From positions 1 through 64,000 of IMG/VR virus record IMGVR_UViG_3300042505_000794: a DNA stretch of 64,000 nt; one strand, written 5' to 3'. A program made the position numbers and the translations under genes. Position 1 is the first letter of the stretch, and every line of letters begins with the position of its first letter. Shown piece by piece: positions 41,383 through 49,667 of the stretch. Below the pieces are notes generated by a model. The model searched no databases. It had not been told where the DNA came from and saw only the letters and a program-made list of their open reading frames with translations. The stretch is from a virus.

Positions 41383-42813
41383 ATGATCATTTCAAGTTTT
41401 TTTAGTTCAAATTTACGTAGAACTCTAAACTGGGTTACCGCTACGAACCTCGGTAACCAAACAGATAGCACTATAACCCTTGCGTTACAAACAAATAGAT
41501 CTTGTACATTTACTATCGTTTCAGTTACACCGAATGATATCAATGTATCAATTTCAAACGGAATATTAACCGTTTCGAATAATCCGAAAAACAACGTATC
41601 TTATTCGATTACCGTACTTGCATCATCAGGTCTTATTAGTGTTAGTAGAACTTTTACGTTTATTGCGTATAATAACCCTCCTACCTGGGTTACACCTAAT
41701 AATGTTGTTTTTCCTCCTGTAACCCCTATATCGTATCAGTTACAAGTATCTGACTCTGATACGGCAGCCATTGCATATAGAATAACAGGCGGTGTATTCC
41801 ATAATAATGTTCAAATGAGCATTAGCGGATTAATTACCGGTACTAATACGTTTGACAATCTTGATAGAATTGTATCCATTGAAGCTACTGATGGTGTTAC
41901 ATACCTATCTCGAACTTTCACATTTTATATGTCGCCGTACCAAGTCACTTTATCTTTCCCTACAGCTACTACGGTACCGACATCATCTGCAACCGGTATG
42001 GGACCCATTAATATTAATGATTCGTGGCTTAACGGTTCAACATCAGGTTGGATAGGTGGACGTAAATCTGATTTAATTGTACGGTACCTTGGAAATAGAT
42101 CATATCCAGGACCTCAGGGTTATTTGAATGAGGGACTTGGTAATGGCAGTGAACCTACGGTTACCGTCAATCTAACCAATTCTAATATTAATACACTGTC
42201 AGTTGAATTTAACGGTATTATTGCTGGTCCATGGGGTAGGAAAGGTGAAAATCATAAGTATGCAGGTGATTACTATTTCCCTGGTAATGATTTTTCTGGT
42301 ACAAGCGGTGGTACAGGTCTCGCAATATATTGTCGAGGGAATTATGTTTTCACCGGGGGAGTATTTGGAGGTGCAGCTGGTGGGGGAGCGGGGGGCGGTG
42401 GCTTAAACTCCGGTACATATCCTGGAGGTGGTAACGGTGGTAGTGGTGGACCAGCTATTGTAATTTACAGTCAAGGTGTTAACATAATCAACAACTCCCA
42501 ATTCGGTATCGGTGGTGGCGGTGGCGGTGGCGGGGGTGGTTGGGGATCATCAATTGATGGCGCAAGCGATGGAGTGTCCGGCGGTAACGGTAACCCGTAT
42601 TACGGTGATAGTGGTAGTGGAGGTGGTGGTACCGGTACTGGAGCTACAGTCGGTGGTGCGGGTGGGTCATACGGCAATCCAGGTTCCAACGGTGGTTTAC
42701 ATTCTAGCGGTCAATATTCTCGAGGTGGTGCAGCTGGTCCTGCTATAATGTCACCGTATGGGTATCCGTATACAATAACAGGTACTGGTGCAGTATTTGG
42801 TACAGTAGCGTAA
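41383..42813 (+). CDS. Glycine-rich receptor-binding adhesin (gp38-like architecture)
   Basis: 476 residues. The first about 185 look like two cadherin/Ig-like beta domains (SISNGILTVSNNPKNNVSYSITV, SYQLQVSDSDTAAIAYRI, MSISGLITGTNTFDNLDRI). A middle domain follows with WIGGRKSDLIVRYLGNRSYPGP. The last 150 are dominated by glycine runs separated by short variable segments (GGAAGGGAGGGG, GIGGGGGGGGGG, GSGGGGTGTG), the composition of the polyglycine-II tip of T-even gp38 adhesins such as that of phage S16. The short loops between glycine strands would set host specificity. It directly follows the fibre array and precedes a terminator, the position expected of a fibre-tip adhesin. Confidence 0.75.
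   Translation: MIISSFFSSNLRRTLNWVTATNLGNQTDSTITLALQTNRSCTFTIVSVTPNDINVSISNGILTVSNNPKNNVSYSITVLASSGLISVSRTFTFIAYNNPPTWVTPNNVVFPPVTPISYQLQVSDSDTAAIAYRITGGVFHNNVQMSISGLITGTNTFDNLDRIVSIEATDGVTYLSRTFTFYMSPYQVTLSFPTATTVPTSSATGMGPININDSWLNGSTSGWIGGRKSDLIVRYLGNRSYPGPQGYLNEGLGNGSEPTVTVNLTNSNINTLSVEFNGIIAGPWGRKGENHKYAGDYYFPGNDFSGTSGGTGLAIYCRGNYVFTGGVFGGAAGGGAGGGGLNSGTYPGGGNGGSGGPAIVIYSQGVNIINNSQFGIGGGGGGGGGGWGSSIDGASDGVSGGNGNPYYGDSGSGGGGTGTGATVGGAGGSYGNPGSNGGLHSSGQYSRGGAAGPAIMSPYGYPYTITGTGAVFGTVA
42345..42745 (+). repeat. Polyglycine-coding GGT/GGC-rich tract
   Basis: Encodes the glycine runs of the adhesin. Its GGT/GGC/GGA runs are strikingly GC-rich against the AT-rich surroundings and are a likely site of slippage or recombination. 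Confidence 0.8.
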
Positions 42814-42822
42814 AAAATAACT

Positions 42823-42860
42823 AAAACTCTAATGTCCCTAACGTTAGAGTTTTTATTTTT
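42823..42860 (+). terminator. Rho-independent terminator after adhesin
   Basis: AAAACTCTAA / TTAGAGTTTT stem, 11-base loop, then TTTATTTTTA. Confidence 0.85.
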
Positions 42861-42862
42861 AT

Positions 42863-42870
42863 ACTAAATA
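42863..42870 (+). promoter_or_regulatory. Late promoter-like octamer (ACTAAATA)
   Basis: Lies 80 bases before the ATG at 42951, directly after the terminator. Confidence 0.4.
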
Positions 42871-42950
42871 GATACGTAACAGTTTAAAAATTAAACTTTT
42901 ACAACAATTAAAAACCCCTTTCCAAACAAAATAATATTAAGGAAAATATT

Positions 42951-43901
42951 ATGGCATGGGACGAACCAATAAAATTTAATCATGGAGTTGATAAAATGGT
43001 CGATACAGTTATAGCACAACCTTCTCAAGACGGTATGTTCGGTGGTGGCACTTTAGGTGCTGTTCTTTTAGGTTCATTATTACCTCGTTTAGTAGGCAAT
43101 GGTGCTGATGCAGCTGCAGTCGCAGCTTCACAAAACAATGCTGGTACTAACCAAATCTTACAAGCTTTAAATCAAGGTCAAAACGCTACATCAACACAAA
43201 TCATTACACAAGACGTTAACCGTTTAGGTAAAGATATTGCTACTAGCGCAGCAGCTACTCAAGCTACTGTTGCGGCAGGTAATTTAAATAATACCGTTGC
43301 AATGTTACAGGGCCAAAATAGTTTATCTAATACTATTCTTAATACAGCTGCTGATCTTACTGCTGGTTTAAATAATTCACGCAATGGCGTTATTGATGCC
43401 GTAAATCAAGCAACTAATATGCTTGATGCAGATTTACACGGTATGGCTAGTAACATGACCGCTGGTTTTGGAGCTATTACCGATAACTTAAATCGTTCTA
43501 CTCTAGCTAATTTACAAGCTGCGCATGACAATGAAGTTGCTACTTTAACATCTGCGTACGCAATTCAAACAGCAATTACAAATGACGGTTCAAAAACTCG
43601 TGATTTGATTAACGGTTATAATGTTGCTGATTTGAATCGTCAAATCGTTGTAGCTGAAAATCGTGTTGCTGAATTATTAGGTGACAATCGTCATGCAAGA
43701 AGTACTGCTGATATTATCATCAATAACAACAACAATGCTACTGCAGTTGCAACCGCAATGCAACAACAACAGCAACAACAACAAATCGGTGCATTAACCG
43801 GTACTTTACATACATTGTTAGGTCATGTTCAATCTATTAACCAAACAGTTGTTAACACAGGTACAATGCGCGGCAATGCTTTAACTCCGGTGCAAGCGTA
43901 G
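42951..43901 (+). CDS. Virion-associated protein, Gly/Ala/Asn/Gln-rich
   Basis: 316 residues. A short polar start is followed by GMFGGGTLGAVLLGSLLPRLVGNG (about residues 29-50). A long Ala/Asn/Gln-rich helical region has repeated N-L/T-A heptads (TAADLTAGLNNSRNGVIDAVN), then NNNNNAT and a run of eight Gln, and a final helix. This layout is common in small uncharacterised phage structural proteins but has no assigned function. Codon use is as regular as in the capsid gene, suggesting high expression. It is followed by a strong hairpin. Confidence 0.65.
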   Translation: MAWDEPIKFNHGVDKMVDTVIAQPSQDGMFGGGTLGAVLLGSLLPRLVGNGADAAAVAASQNNAGTNQILQALNQGQNATSTQIITQDVNRLGKDIATSAAATQATVAAGNLNNTVAMLQGQNSLSNTILNTAADLTAGLNNSRNGVIDAVNQATNMLDADLHGMASNMTAGFGAITDNLNRSTLANLQAAHDNEVATLTSAYAIQTAITNDGSKTRDLINGYNVADLNRQIVVAENRVAELLGDNRHARSTADIIINNNNNATAVATAMQQQQQQQQIGALTGTLHTLLGHVQSINQTVVNTGTMRGNALTPVQA

Positions 43902-43964
43902 AAAGATCTTTTACAGGATACTCTAGACCTAAGTATGGGTTACGTCTGTTAAGATAGTATGCCA

Positions 43965-43997
43965 ATGGTGACTAAGCAGCTTGCGCTTAGTCATCGT
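43965..43997 (+). other. Strong intergenic RNA hairpin
   Basis: 13-pair stem (GGTGACTAAGC / GCTTAGTCATC plus flanking A-T and T-G pairs) with 7-base loop AGCTTGC, in the 153-base gap between two structural genes. No T tract follows, so it is not a standard terminator. It may protect or process mRNA. The rest of the gap contains only the promoter at 44019. Confidence 0.6.
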
Positions 43998-44018
43998 ATA
44001 TGACTTATTACAACATGT

Positions 44019-44026
44019 AATAAATA
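44019..44026 (+). promoter_or_regulatory. Late promoter-like octamer (AATAAATA)
   Basis: 28 bases before the ATG at 44055; AAAGGGA lies between. Confidence 0.5.
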
Positions 44027-44054
44027 CCATATTTGATTAGTAAAGGGAATTTTT

Positions 44055-44444
44055 ATGTATAATCCGAATATTGACACAACAATTGCATCAATCCAATCGT
44101 TATTAGGCAACCTTAAAACAGCTGCACAATCACCGTACGCAGCTCCAACCTCACCATTTCCAAACAATTTTCAGGAAATGATAGACTCAGCTGTATCGAA
44201 ATCTCTTGGAAATATCGCTAATGTTATTCCAAAACCTGAACAAGCTTTGACACCCCAACCAGATCCAAACTCTTTAGAAGCAAAAATTAATCAATTCGCT
44301 GAAATGTTGCTCACACCTGACCAAATTAAATGGTTAAGTGACCCAACAATTATCAGTGGCTTGCCATTGTTTTTAAAATCTGAGAAAGGTAAGGCAGCTG
44401 TAGGTTTGCTATTTTCAGAGTACCAGGATTATGTAAATAGGTAA
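44055..44444 (+). CDS. Hypothetical structural-region protein
   Basis: 129 residues, no family recognised. A helical N-terminus (TTIASIQSLLGNLKTAAQSP), a Pro-rich linker (IPKPEQALTPQPDPNS), then a compact helical end (AEMLLTPDQIKWLSDPTIISGLPLFLKSEKGKAAVGLLFSEY, residues about 85-125). It has its own late-type promoter. Confidence 0.65.
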   Translation: MYNPNIDTTIASIQSLLGNLKTAAQSPYAAPTSPFPNNFQEMIDSAVSKSLGNIANVIPKPEQALTPQPDPNSLEAKINQFAEMLLTPDQIKWLSDPTIISGLPLFLKSEKGKAAVGLLFSEYQDYVNR

Positions 44445-44445
44445 C

Positions 44446-44453
44446 ACTAAATA
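44446..44453 (+). promoter_or_regulatory. Late promoter-like octamer (ACTAAATA)
   Basis: 29 bases before the GTG start at 44483. Confidence 0.5.
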
Positions 44454-44482
44454 TAAATTGAAAACGTTAAAAGGAATTTATC

Positions 44483-44698
44483 GTGAAAAAAACAGCTACA
44501 AATAACACACAAACAATTCAGTACACAGTCATCGAAGATGTTAATTTACCATCAACCGTAATTGTAACTGACACAGAAGGGAATCAATATTCTGTTTGCT
44601 CATCAGCACAGGTAGGCGACGTTTTAGTATTTACTGATACCGTTGAACAACCTACATTTATGTCCCTTGAATCTTTTTCGGTGGGACGGACACTTTAA
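44483..44698 (+). CDS. Small hypothetical beta protein, GTG start
   Basis: 71 residues from GTG after AAAAGGAA. It is probably a small beta-barrel (IQYTVIEDVNLPSTVIVTDTEGNQYSV). Function unknown. Close spacing to the next two genes suggests one operon. Confidence 0.6.
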   Translation: MKKTATNNTQTIQYTVIEDVNLPSTVIVTDTEGNQYSVCSSAQVGDVLVFTDTVEQPTFMSLESFSVGRTL

Positions 44699-44720
44699 AG
44701 ATTAAAAAGGTATAAAAAAT

Positions 44721-44843
44721 ATGACATTTGATAATACTGATACTTCAAAATTGTTATCATGCAATGGTGATATTACCAGTTTAACCGTAGCATACACATG
44801 TAATGCTACATTGAAATATATGTTAAATACGGAAACAGTCTAA
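44721..44843 (+). CDS. 40-residue hypothetical protein
   Basis: Starts MTFDNTDTSKLLSCNGD and ends LKYMLNTETV. AAAAGG lies 11 bases upstream, and its stop codon overlaps the next gene's ATG (TAATG), which supports it as a translated, coupled gene. Two cysteines; function unknown. Confidence 0.6.
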   Translation: MTFDNTDTSKLLSCNGDITSLTVAYTCNATLKYMLNTETV

Positions 44844-47638
44844 TGTCAAGTTATGGACCACATAAAGATTCACCAAATAACATTGTTATTGAAGGCAATA
44901 CAATTTCGGTTGAGTTAAAAGTTTCAGGATCAACTGGCACAATTAGTTGGTCCATACCTACTAATATTAATTCCGATGCTTTTTTACCGGATTCGTACGA
45001 CGGTATTTTATTGGTTGTAGATACCAAACCGATAGAAAAATCACCTGTTAGTAATAAATTTTACCAAGCTGACAATACCGTTGATACAGATAAACATGTC
45101 GGTGACAGACTAGACAATGGTCTAGTCGTTGCTGCAATTTATAATGATAAGCGTACCAATTCAGTTGAAATAACTGACTTATTACCAAATACAAATTATT
45201 ATGTAGCAGCTTTTGCTTGTGATAACGTACGTAGATATGCACCAGGTGTTTTTAGTTATTCGTTACCTTACGAAACAAAAAGATTATCATTAGATACCGC
45301 TGGATATCATAAAGTTAAATTAGGTGTTTTACCGGAAGATGAAACCGGTATAGTAGATGATAAAACGTTAAAAGTAAATATTGATGGTACAGACTATACA
45401 CTGTCGATAGCTTCAATGCCTACATATAGTGATCTTATTGAACAGATCAATTTGAAATTAGCTATGTTGAGTAATCCATTTGTTATTACAAGACCGCCTA
45501 ATACTAATAGTTACACAGTCATTAATAAACAATTAGCAAAATGGGATGGAGGTAAATCTATACCGTTGGAATGCTACTTTGGTAAAACCGCTCCTGATTT
45601 TATTCCTGAGAATACGTATTGGTATAACGACAATACATTATGGCAATGGTATGCTGGTTCATGGAATTCAAATGAACTATTTACCTTTATTCACTCTGTT
45701 GATAATTTAGTATGTGGTGATGTTTGGTATGAACCTGATACCACATTATCTCATATCTGGAATGGATATAATTGGAACAAATTTAAAACATTTGTTAATA
45801 ATGTAGATCCCAGTATATGTGTCGAACCTACTTGTAAAAATGTATGGTTTGATGGTACTAACTATTACAAATATAAAAGAACTTGGAAAAAACTAAATGT
45901 TTTTGCATCAACCGTTGACCCTCTTACCTACTATAACGGGTATTACTGGTACAATAATAATAAAATTTCACAGTTAATCAACGGTGAATGGACTGATGTT
46001 GAGGTTACAGTTTCTGAAACAGAACCAACAGATTTAACTGTTACTTGGTACAAACCATCTGATAATCAATTTAGACAATCAGTTAATAGTATTTGGGGTG
46101 TTGTCACTGCTAGTATCATTAATGTACAGTTTAATGTTTTGTTACCTGGTGAATGGTATTGGTTTGATGACACTAATTTATATACCTGGGATGAAATCAA
46201 TAATGAGTGGGATGTGGTTACAGAAATTACTACAAGTTTCACTGATCCTAAACTTAGTCCTGTAAAAACTAACGATTTCTGGCTAAATGGTACAGCATTA
46301 AAACAATGGGATGGTAGTCAGTGGGTTGATATAGCTCAATATATCAATCAAGTCGGTGAACCGACATTAACAACTGGTACAATTTGGTATAACGGTACCA
46401 ATTTTAACCAGTGGGATGGAAATAGTTGGATTTCACTTGAGGTTATTACTACATTAACTTCTACTTTTACATCACTAACTATTGGTCAATTTTGGTTTGA
46501 CACCTTATCTGAAACGTTAATGATGTGGAATGGTACAGATTGGGTACCATTAATGTATTCTGAAGCAAGTGCAGCTCCAGCCGTAGGTACATTATGGTAC
46601 GATATGCACGATATGCATGAATGGAATGGTACAGAATGGGTAGATTCTCCACCAAAAGGTATTGCTGAACTTGTAGACGGTGTTATTAAATTTACCAGTT
46701 CTACATTAGGTAGTAAATCTAAATTTGTTATCTATGAATACGACGATGATGAGAACCCTAACCTGTTTCACTATACCTCGCCACTAGGTCAATTTGAAAA
46801 ATATGTTATAGGTACTGACCATATTTCAACAGTACCAATGTATAAGCAGACTGGTGTAGGTACTGATGGTACACCAGATGAACGTAGAGTGTTAGCTAAT
46901 AATATTTTGATGTATTTGGGTTATCCATCTATTCAAATTGAACTCGATAAAGCGCAAGTTGATTTATGTATTGACATGGCTTTAGCATCATTCAGAAAAA
47001 TGTCTGCAAGTGCTTACGAAAGATCTGTTTTCTTTTTAGATTTAGAACCAAATATTCAATCTTACTTATTAACAGATGGTACTGTTGGATTAAATAAAAT
47101 TGTTGATGTACAGGCTGTGTATAGACGTAATAGCTCGTTTATGAGCGCTAGTGCTGGTAACGGTATATACGCACAACAATTTTTGCAATGGTTGTATGCA
47201 CCTAGTGCTCAAATGGATCTAACATCTTATCATATTATATCACAATATATTGAAACGATGGAAATTCTATTTGCTGTTCGATTAGTACATCGATTCAACG
47301 AAAGACAAAGACGTCTTGATTTTTATCAAAACATCGGTGTTCCTGAACGTGTACTCGTGGATTGCACGATTGAACGTACTGAGCAAGATCTGTTTACAGA
47401 TAGAACCTGTAGTAAATGGTTATTGAATTGGGCATCTGCTGAAGCGTGTCATATGTTAGCTAATATACGTGGTAAATATGGTACAGTACCAGGTGCGGGT
47501 GGTAGTGTTTCATTGAATGCAGGTGATATGCAATCAAGAGCTGACGCACTATTTGAAAGATGTCATTTTGAAATCGATAATTATATTGCTAACGAACCAG
47601 AGAATATTGGTTTAGAAAGTACATTAGTTTGGGGGTAA
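44843..47638 (+). CDS. Neck protein (gp13-like C-terminus) with Trp-rich repeat domain
   Basis: 931 residues. The N-terminus (to about 150) looks like a fibronectin-III-type beta domain (VEITDLLPNTNYYVAAFACD). Then come about ten copies of a W-Y/F-x-N/D ... W-N-G-x-x-W unit (for example TIWYNGTNFNQWDGNSWISL), about residues 255-600. The last 260 residues look like the neck/head-completion protein of T4-like phages (gp13 type): IQIELDKAQVDLCIDMALASFRK, LNKIVDVQAVYRR, then a helical region with ETMEILFAVRLVHRFNERQ. T4 gp13 is 309 residues, so the first 670 residues are an addition that may project from the neck like whiskers. The gp13 link is from remembered patterns and position. Confidence 0.65.
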   Translation: MSSYGPHKDSPNNIVIEGNTISVELKVSGSTGTISWSIPTNINSDAFLPDSYDGILLVVDTKPIEKSPVSNKFYQADNTVDTDKHVGDRLDNGLVVAAIYNDKRTNSVEITDLLPNTNYYVAAFACDNVRRYAPGVFSYSLPYETKRLSLDTAGYHKVKLGVLPEDETGIVDDKTLKVNIDGTDYTLSIASMPTYSDLIEQINLKLAMLSNPFVITRPPNTNSYTVINKQLAKWDGGKSIPLECYFGKTAPDFIPENTYWYNDNTLWQWYAGSWNSNELFTFIHSVDNLVCGDVWYEPDTTLSHIWNGYNWNKFKTFVNNVDPSICVEPTCKNVWFDGTNYYKYKRTWKKLNVFASTVDPLTYYNGYYWYNNNKISQLINGEWTDVEVTVSETEPTDLTVTWYKPSDNQFRQSVNSIWGVVTASIINVQFNVLLPGEWYWFDDTNLYTWDEINNEWDVVTEITTSFTDPKLSPVKTNDFWLNGTALKQWDGSQWVDIAQYINQVGEPTLTTGTIWYNGTNFNQWDGNSWISLEVITTLTSTFTSLTIGQFWFDTLSETLMMWNGTDWVPLMYSEASAAPAVGTLWYDMHDMHEWNGTEWVDSPPKGIAELVDGVIKFTSSTLGSKSKFVIYEYDDDENPNLFHYTSPLGQFEKYVIGTDHISTVPMYKQTGVGTDGTPDERRVLANNILMYLGYPSIQIELDKAQVDLCIDMALASFRKMSASAYERSVFFLDLEPNIQSYLLTDGTVGLNKIVDVQAVYRRNSSFMSASAGNGIYAQQFLQWLYAPSAQMDLTSYHIISQYIETMEILFAVRLVHRFNERQRRLDFYQNIGVPERVLVDCTIERTEQDLFTDRTCSKWLLNWASAEACHMLANIRGKYGTVPGAGGSVSLNAGDMQSRADALFERCHFEIDNYIANEPENIGLESTLVWG
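45610..46650 (+). repeat. Ten Trp-rich protein repeats in the neck protein
   Basis: Units such as DFWLNGTALKQWDGSQWVDI, QFWFDTLSETLMMWNGTDWV and TLWYDMHDMHEWNGTEWV, about 30-45 residues apart. They resemble the single YNGTxW segment in the shared N-terminal module of the fibre proteins. Confidence 0.8.
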
Positions 47639-47639
47639 T

Positions 47640-48134
47640 ATGAAATTGTTTGAAATACTCAATACAAGTATTCAATATCGATCTCCAACTGCACATGACG
47701 CTGAAAAAATTGTTGATTTAAAAACACAATTATATATGCAAAATGGCGATAACATGCCTACCCCTCCTCGCTTAGAAGGTGAGCATACAAATATCAACGT
47801 ATTAACATCTAAAAATAATTTTTATAAAATAGTAGTTAATGGTGAAGATATTGTTGGATATTGTTCTATGAAAGAATATAAACCATCAGAAGGTATTTTC
47901 GGTATAGGTATTTTAAATTCGTATAGTGGTCATGGAATAGGTAAAGCATTAATGACTGATCTTATTTCACATACAAAATTACATGGTATCGATTCACTAG
48001 ATTGTTATGTTGGTAAGACTAACGCACCTGCTATTGAATTATATAAAAAATTTGGTTTTGCAATAACTGGTAAAGAAGGTAATAATTTCATTATGAAACT
48101 TTCATTCAATAATCGATTAACAGGTTTAAAATAA
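47640..48134 (+). CDS. GNAT-family acetyltransferase
   Basis: 164 residues. Core motifs: IVVNGEDIVGYCSMKEY, FGIGILNSYSGHGIGKALMTDLI (the acetyl-CoA-binding R/Q-x-x-G-x-G/A region, here GHGIGKAL), LDCYVGKTNAPAIELYKKFGF, and a final strand. It would transfer an acyl group from acetyl-CoA to an amine on a protein or small molecule. Its presence inside a late structural operon, 2 bases from the genes on each side, suggests modification of a virion protein or packaging into the head; its start MKLFEILN resembles other late N-termini here but lacks a convincing cleavage site. A sirtuin elsewhere in the window performs the opposite kind of reaction. Confidence 0.85.
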   Translation: MKLFEILNTSIQYRSPTAHDAEKIVDLKTQLYMQNGDNMPTPPRLEGEHTNINVLTSKNNFYKIVVNGEDIVGYCSMKEYKPSEGIFGIGILNSYSGHGIGKALMTDLISHTKLHGIDSLDCYVGKTNAPAIELYKKFGFAITGKEGNNFIMKLSFNNRLTGLK

Positions 48135-48135
48135 C

Positions 48136-49641
48136 ATGGTATATAACCCTAATCGAGTAGTACCTCCAGAAACCCATAACAACGGCGCATTCCAATTATG
48201 GGATGAACCATTATCGAACCGGTTGATGAACGATTATGTTACCGAGAATTTAAATATCGGTGGATGCGTAGTAAACGTTCATAAACTGTTAGGTGTACAT
48301 GAGCAAAAAACGTTATCGCAATTAGCGGGTACCCCTATTTGCAACGGACAATACCCTGAATTCCCTGTTAATAACATTAGTGAGAATAACAATTATGAAT
48401 GGCATTCTATCAAATATTGTGGAGTACGTGACCCAAACACCTTTATCGGTTATGATTTTGGTCCTATTATGTTACCAAACGGTCAGGACAAATACGCGAT
48501 ACCAACAGAAGTTAAATACCACATTCGTTCCGTTTTTATTCAACAAAGTTCATTAGAAAAGAATAGAGTTTCTAAAGTACGTGTCGAAAATTCAAATAAC
48601 GGCACTGAGTGGAAAGGAGTATCATTATTAAATATACCTAACGATGATGCAGAACATTGGCTAGATATTAAAGCGAGTTACCCTGCTAGATTTTGGAGAT
48701 TAGTTCCAATCAACTATGTCGGTGATGGATTGTGGGGTATTAAAAAGTTTGCTTTATCAGAATACGATTCTACTCAACTAAGCAATGTACAAGATGTGAT
48801 CTTGCTTGAAAATAGAGATAGAAATTATTCAACCGATCCAATACCTATTAAAGCTTATTTTGATCAAAATGATATCTCTACTGATTTATCACAATTCGGT
48901 ATTAATCTGAACGACAAGTACACTTTTAAGTTTGGATTTAATTTAACTATTCAAAAAATTAAAAGACCTATCGTGGTCGGTGATATATTAGATGTACTTG
49001 CTGAAATACAATTTGATCCAAATTTGACACCAGTTAAGAAATATCTTGAGGTAACTGATGTAACTTGGACTGCTAGTGGATACACTCCTAACTGGCAACC
49101 TACATTATACACCGTTACAGCTCAACCAATGTTTGCTAGTCAGGAAACTCGTGACATTGTCGGAGAGTTGAATAATGACTTCTTTGATGCATTAACAGAT
49201 GGGTTTAATACTACTGCGTTAAAAGTTAGTAAAGCTATTCGCGCTGAATCAAATACGTTAGTACCTGAGTTTGGATCAAGTTTAAATGATTCATACGAGA
49301 TACCACCTGAATTAGTAGATATTGGTAAAAAACATGGCGTTAACTACAATAAATTAAATGTTGGACCAAAAAGATACCCATTTGAAGATGCAATGCCTCC
49401 AAACGGGCTACCATACACTGAAGGTGATACGTTCCCTGAGAATCCAAAAAATAAAGATTATCATCGCATGACGTACAGTCAATTAACTGATCCGATACCG
49501 CCTAGGTTGTACCAATACTCAAGTGTTAAATCACGTTGGATATATCTTGAAACAGATTTACGATTTGCTGATAACGGTAAAAAACCAACATTAGATCAAC
49601 ATATTGCTGGTAATGTTGATGTAAGTAAATTAAAAGGTTAA
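48136..49641 (+). CDS. Structural protein with discoidin-like domain
   Basis: 501 residues. The central part (about 95-215) looks like a galactose-binding/discoidin beta-sandwich: YDFGPIMLPNGQ, VKYHIRSVFIQQSS, KVRVENSNNGTEWKGV, DIKASYPARFWRLVPINY, WGIKKFALSEY. The start (NPNRVVPPETHNNGAFQLWD) and the region 220-330 (VVGDILDVLAEIQFDP, YLEVTDVTWTASGYTPNW) look like virion structural protein. It follows the neck protein and GNAT genes in one operon, so a neck or collar location is plausible; gp14-like function was considered but I see no diagnostic match. Confidence 0.65.
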   Translation: MVYNPNRVVPPETHNNGAFQLWDEPLSNRLMNDYVTENLNIGGCVVNVHKLLGVHEQKTLSQLAGTPICNGQYPEFPVNNISENNNYEWHSIKYCGVRDPNTFIGYDFGPIMLPNGQDKYAIPTEVKYHIRSVFIQQSSLEKNRVSKVRVENSNNGTEWKGVSLLNIPNDDAEHWLDIKASYPARFWRLVPINYVGDGLWGIKKFALSEYDSTQLSNVQDVILLENRDRNYSTDPIPIKAYFDQNDISTDLSQFGINLNDKYTFKFGFNLTIQKIKRPIVVGDILDVLAEIQFDPNLTPVKKYLEVTDVTWTASGYTPNWQPTLYTVTAQPMFASQETRDIVGELNNDFFDALTDGFNTTALKVSKAIRAESNTLVPEFGSSLNDSYEIPPELVDIGKKHGVNYNKLNVGPKRYPFEDAMPPNGLPYTEGDTFPENPKNKDYHRMTYSQLTDPIPPRLYQYSSVKSRWIYLETDLRFADNGKKPTLDQHIAGNVDVSKLKG

Positions 49642-49660
49642 GCGCACTAGGTGCGCTTTT
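49640..49660. terminator. Terminator between convergent structural genes
   Basis: AAGCGCAC / GTGCGCTT stem with TAG loop followed by TT, between the discoidin-like gene and gp15. Confidence 0.75.
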
Positions 49661-49667
49661 CCCCCGT

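Noticed and set aside
43900-44040. Possible tRNA or riboswitch in the gap after 43901
   Set aside because: There is only one strong stem; no cloverleaf, anticodon arm or CCA-like end could be drawn.
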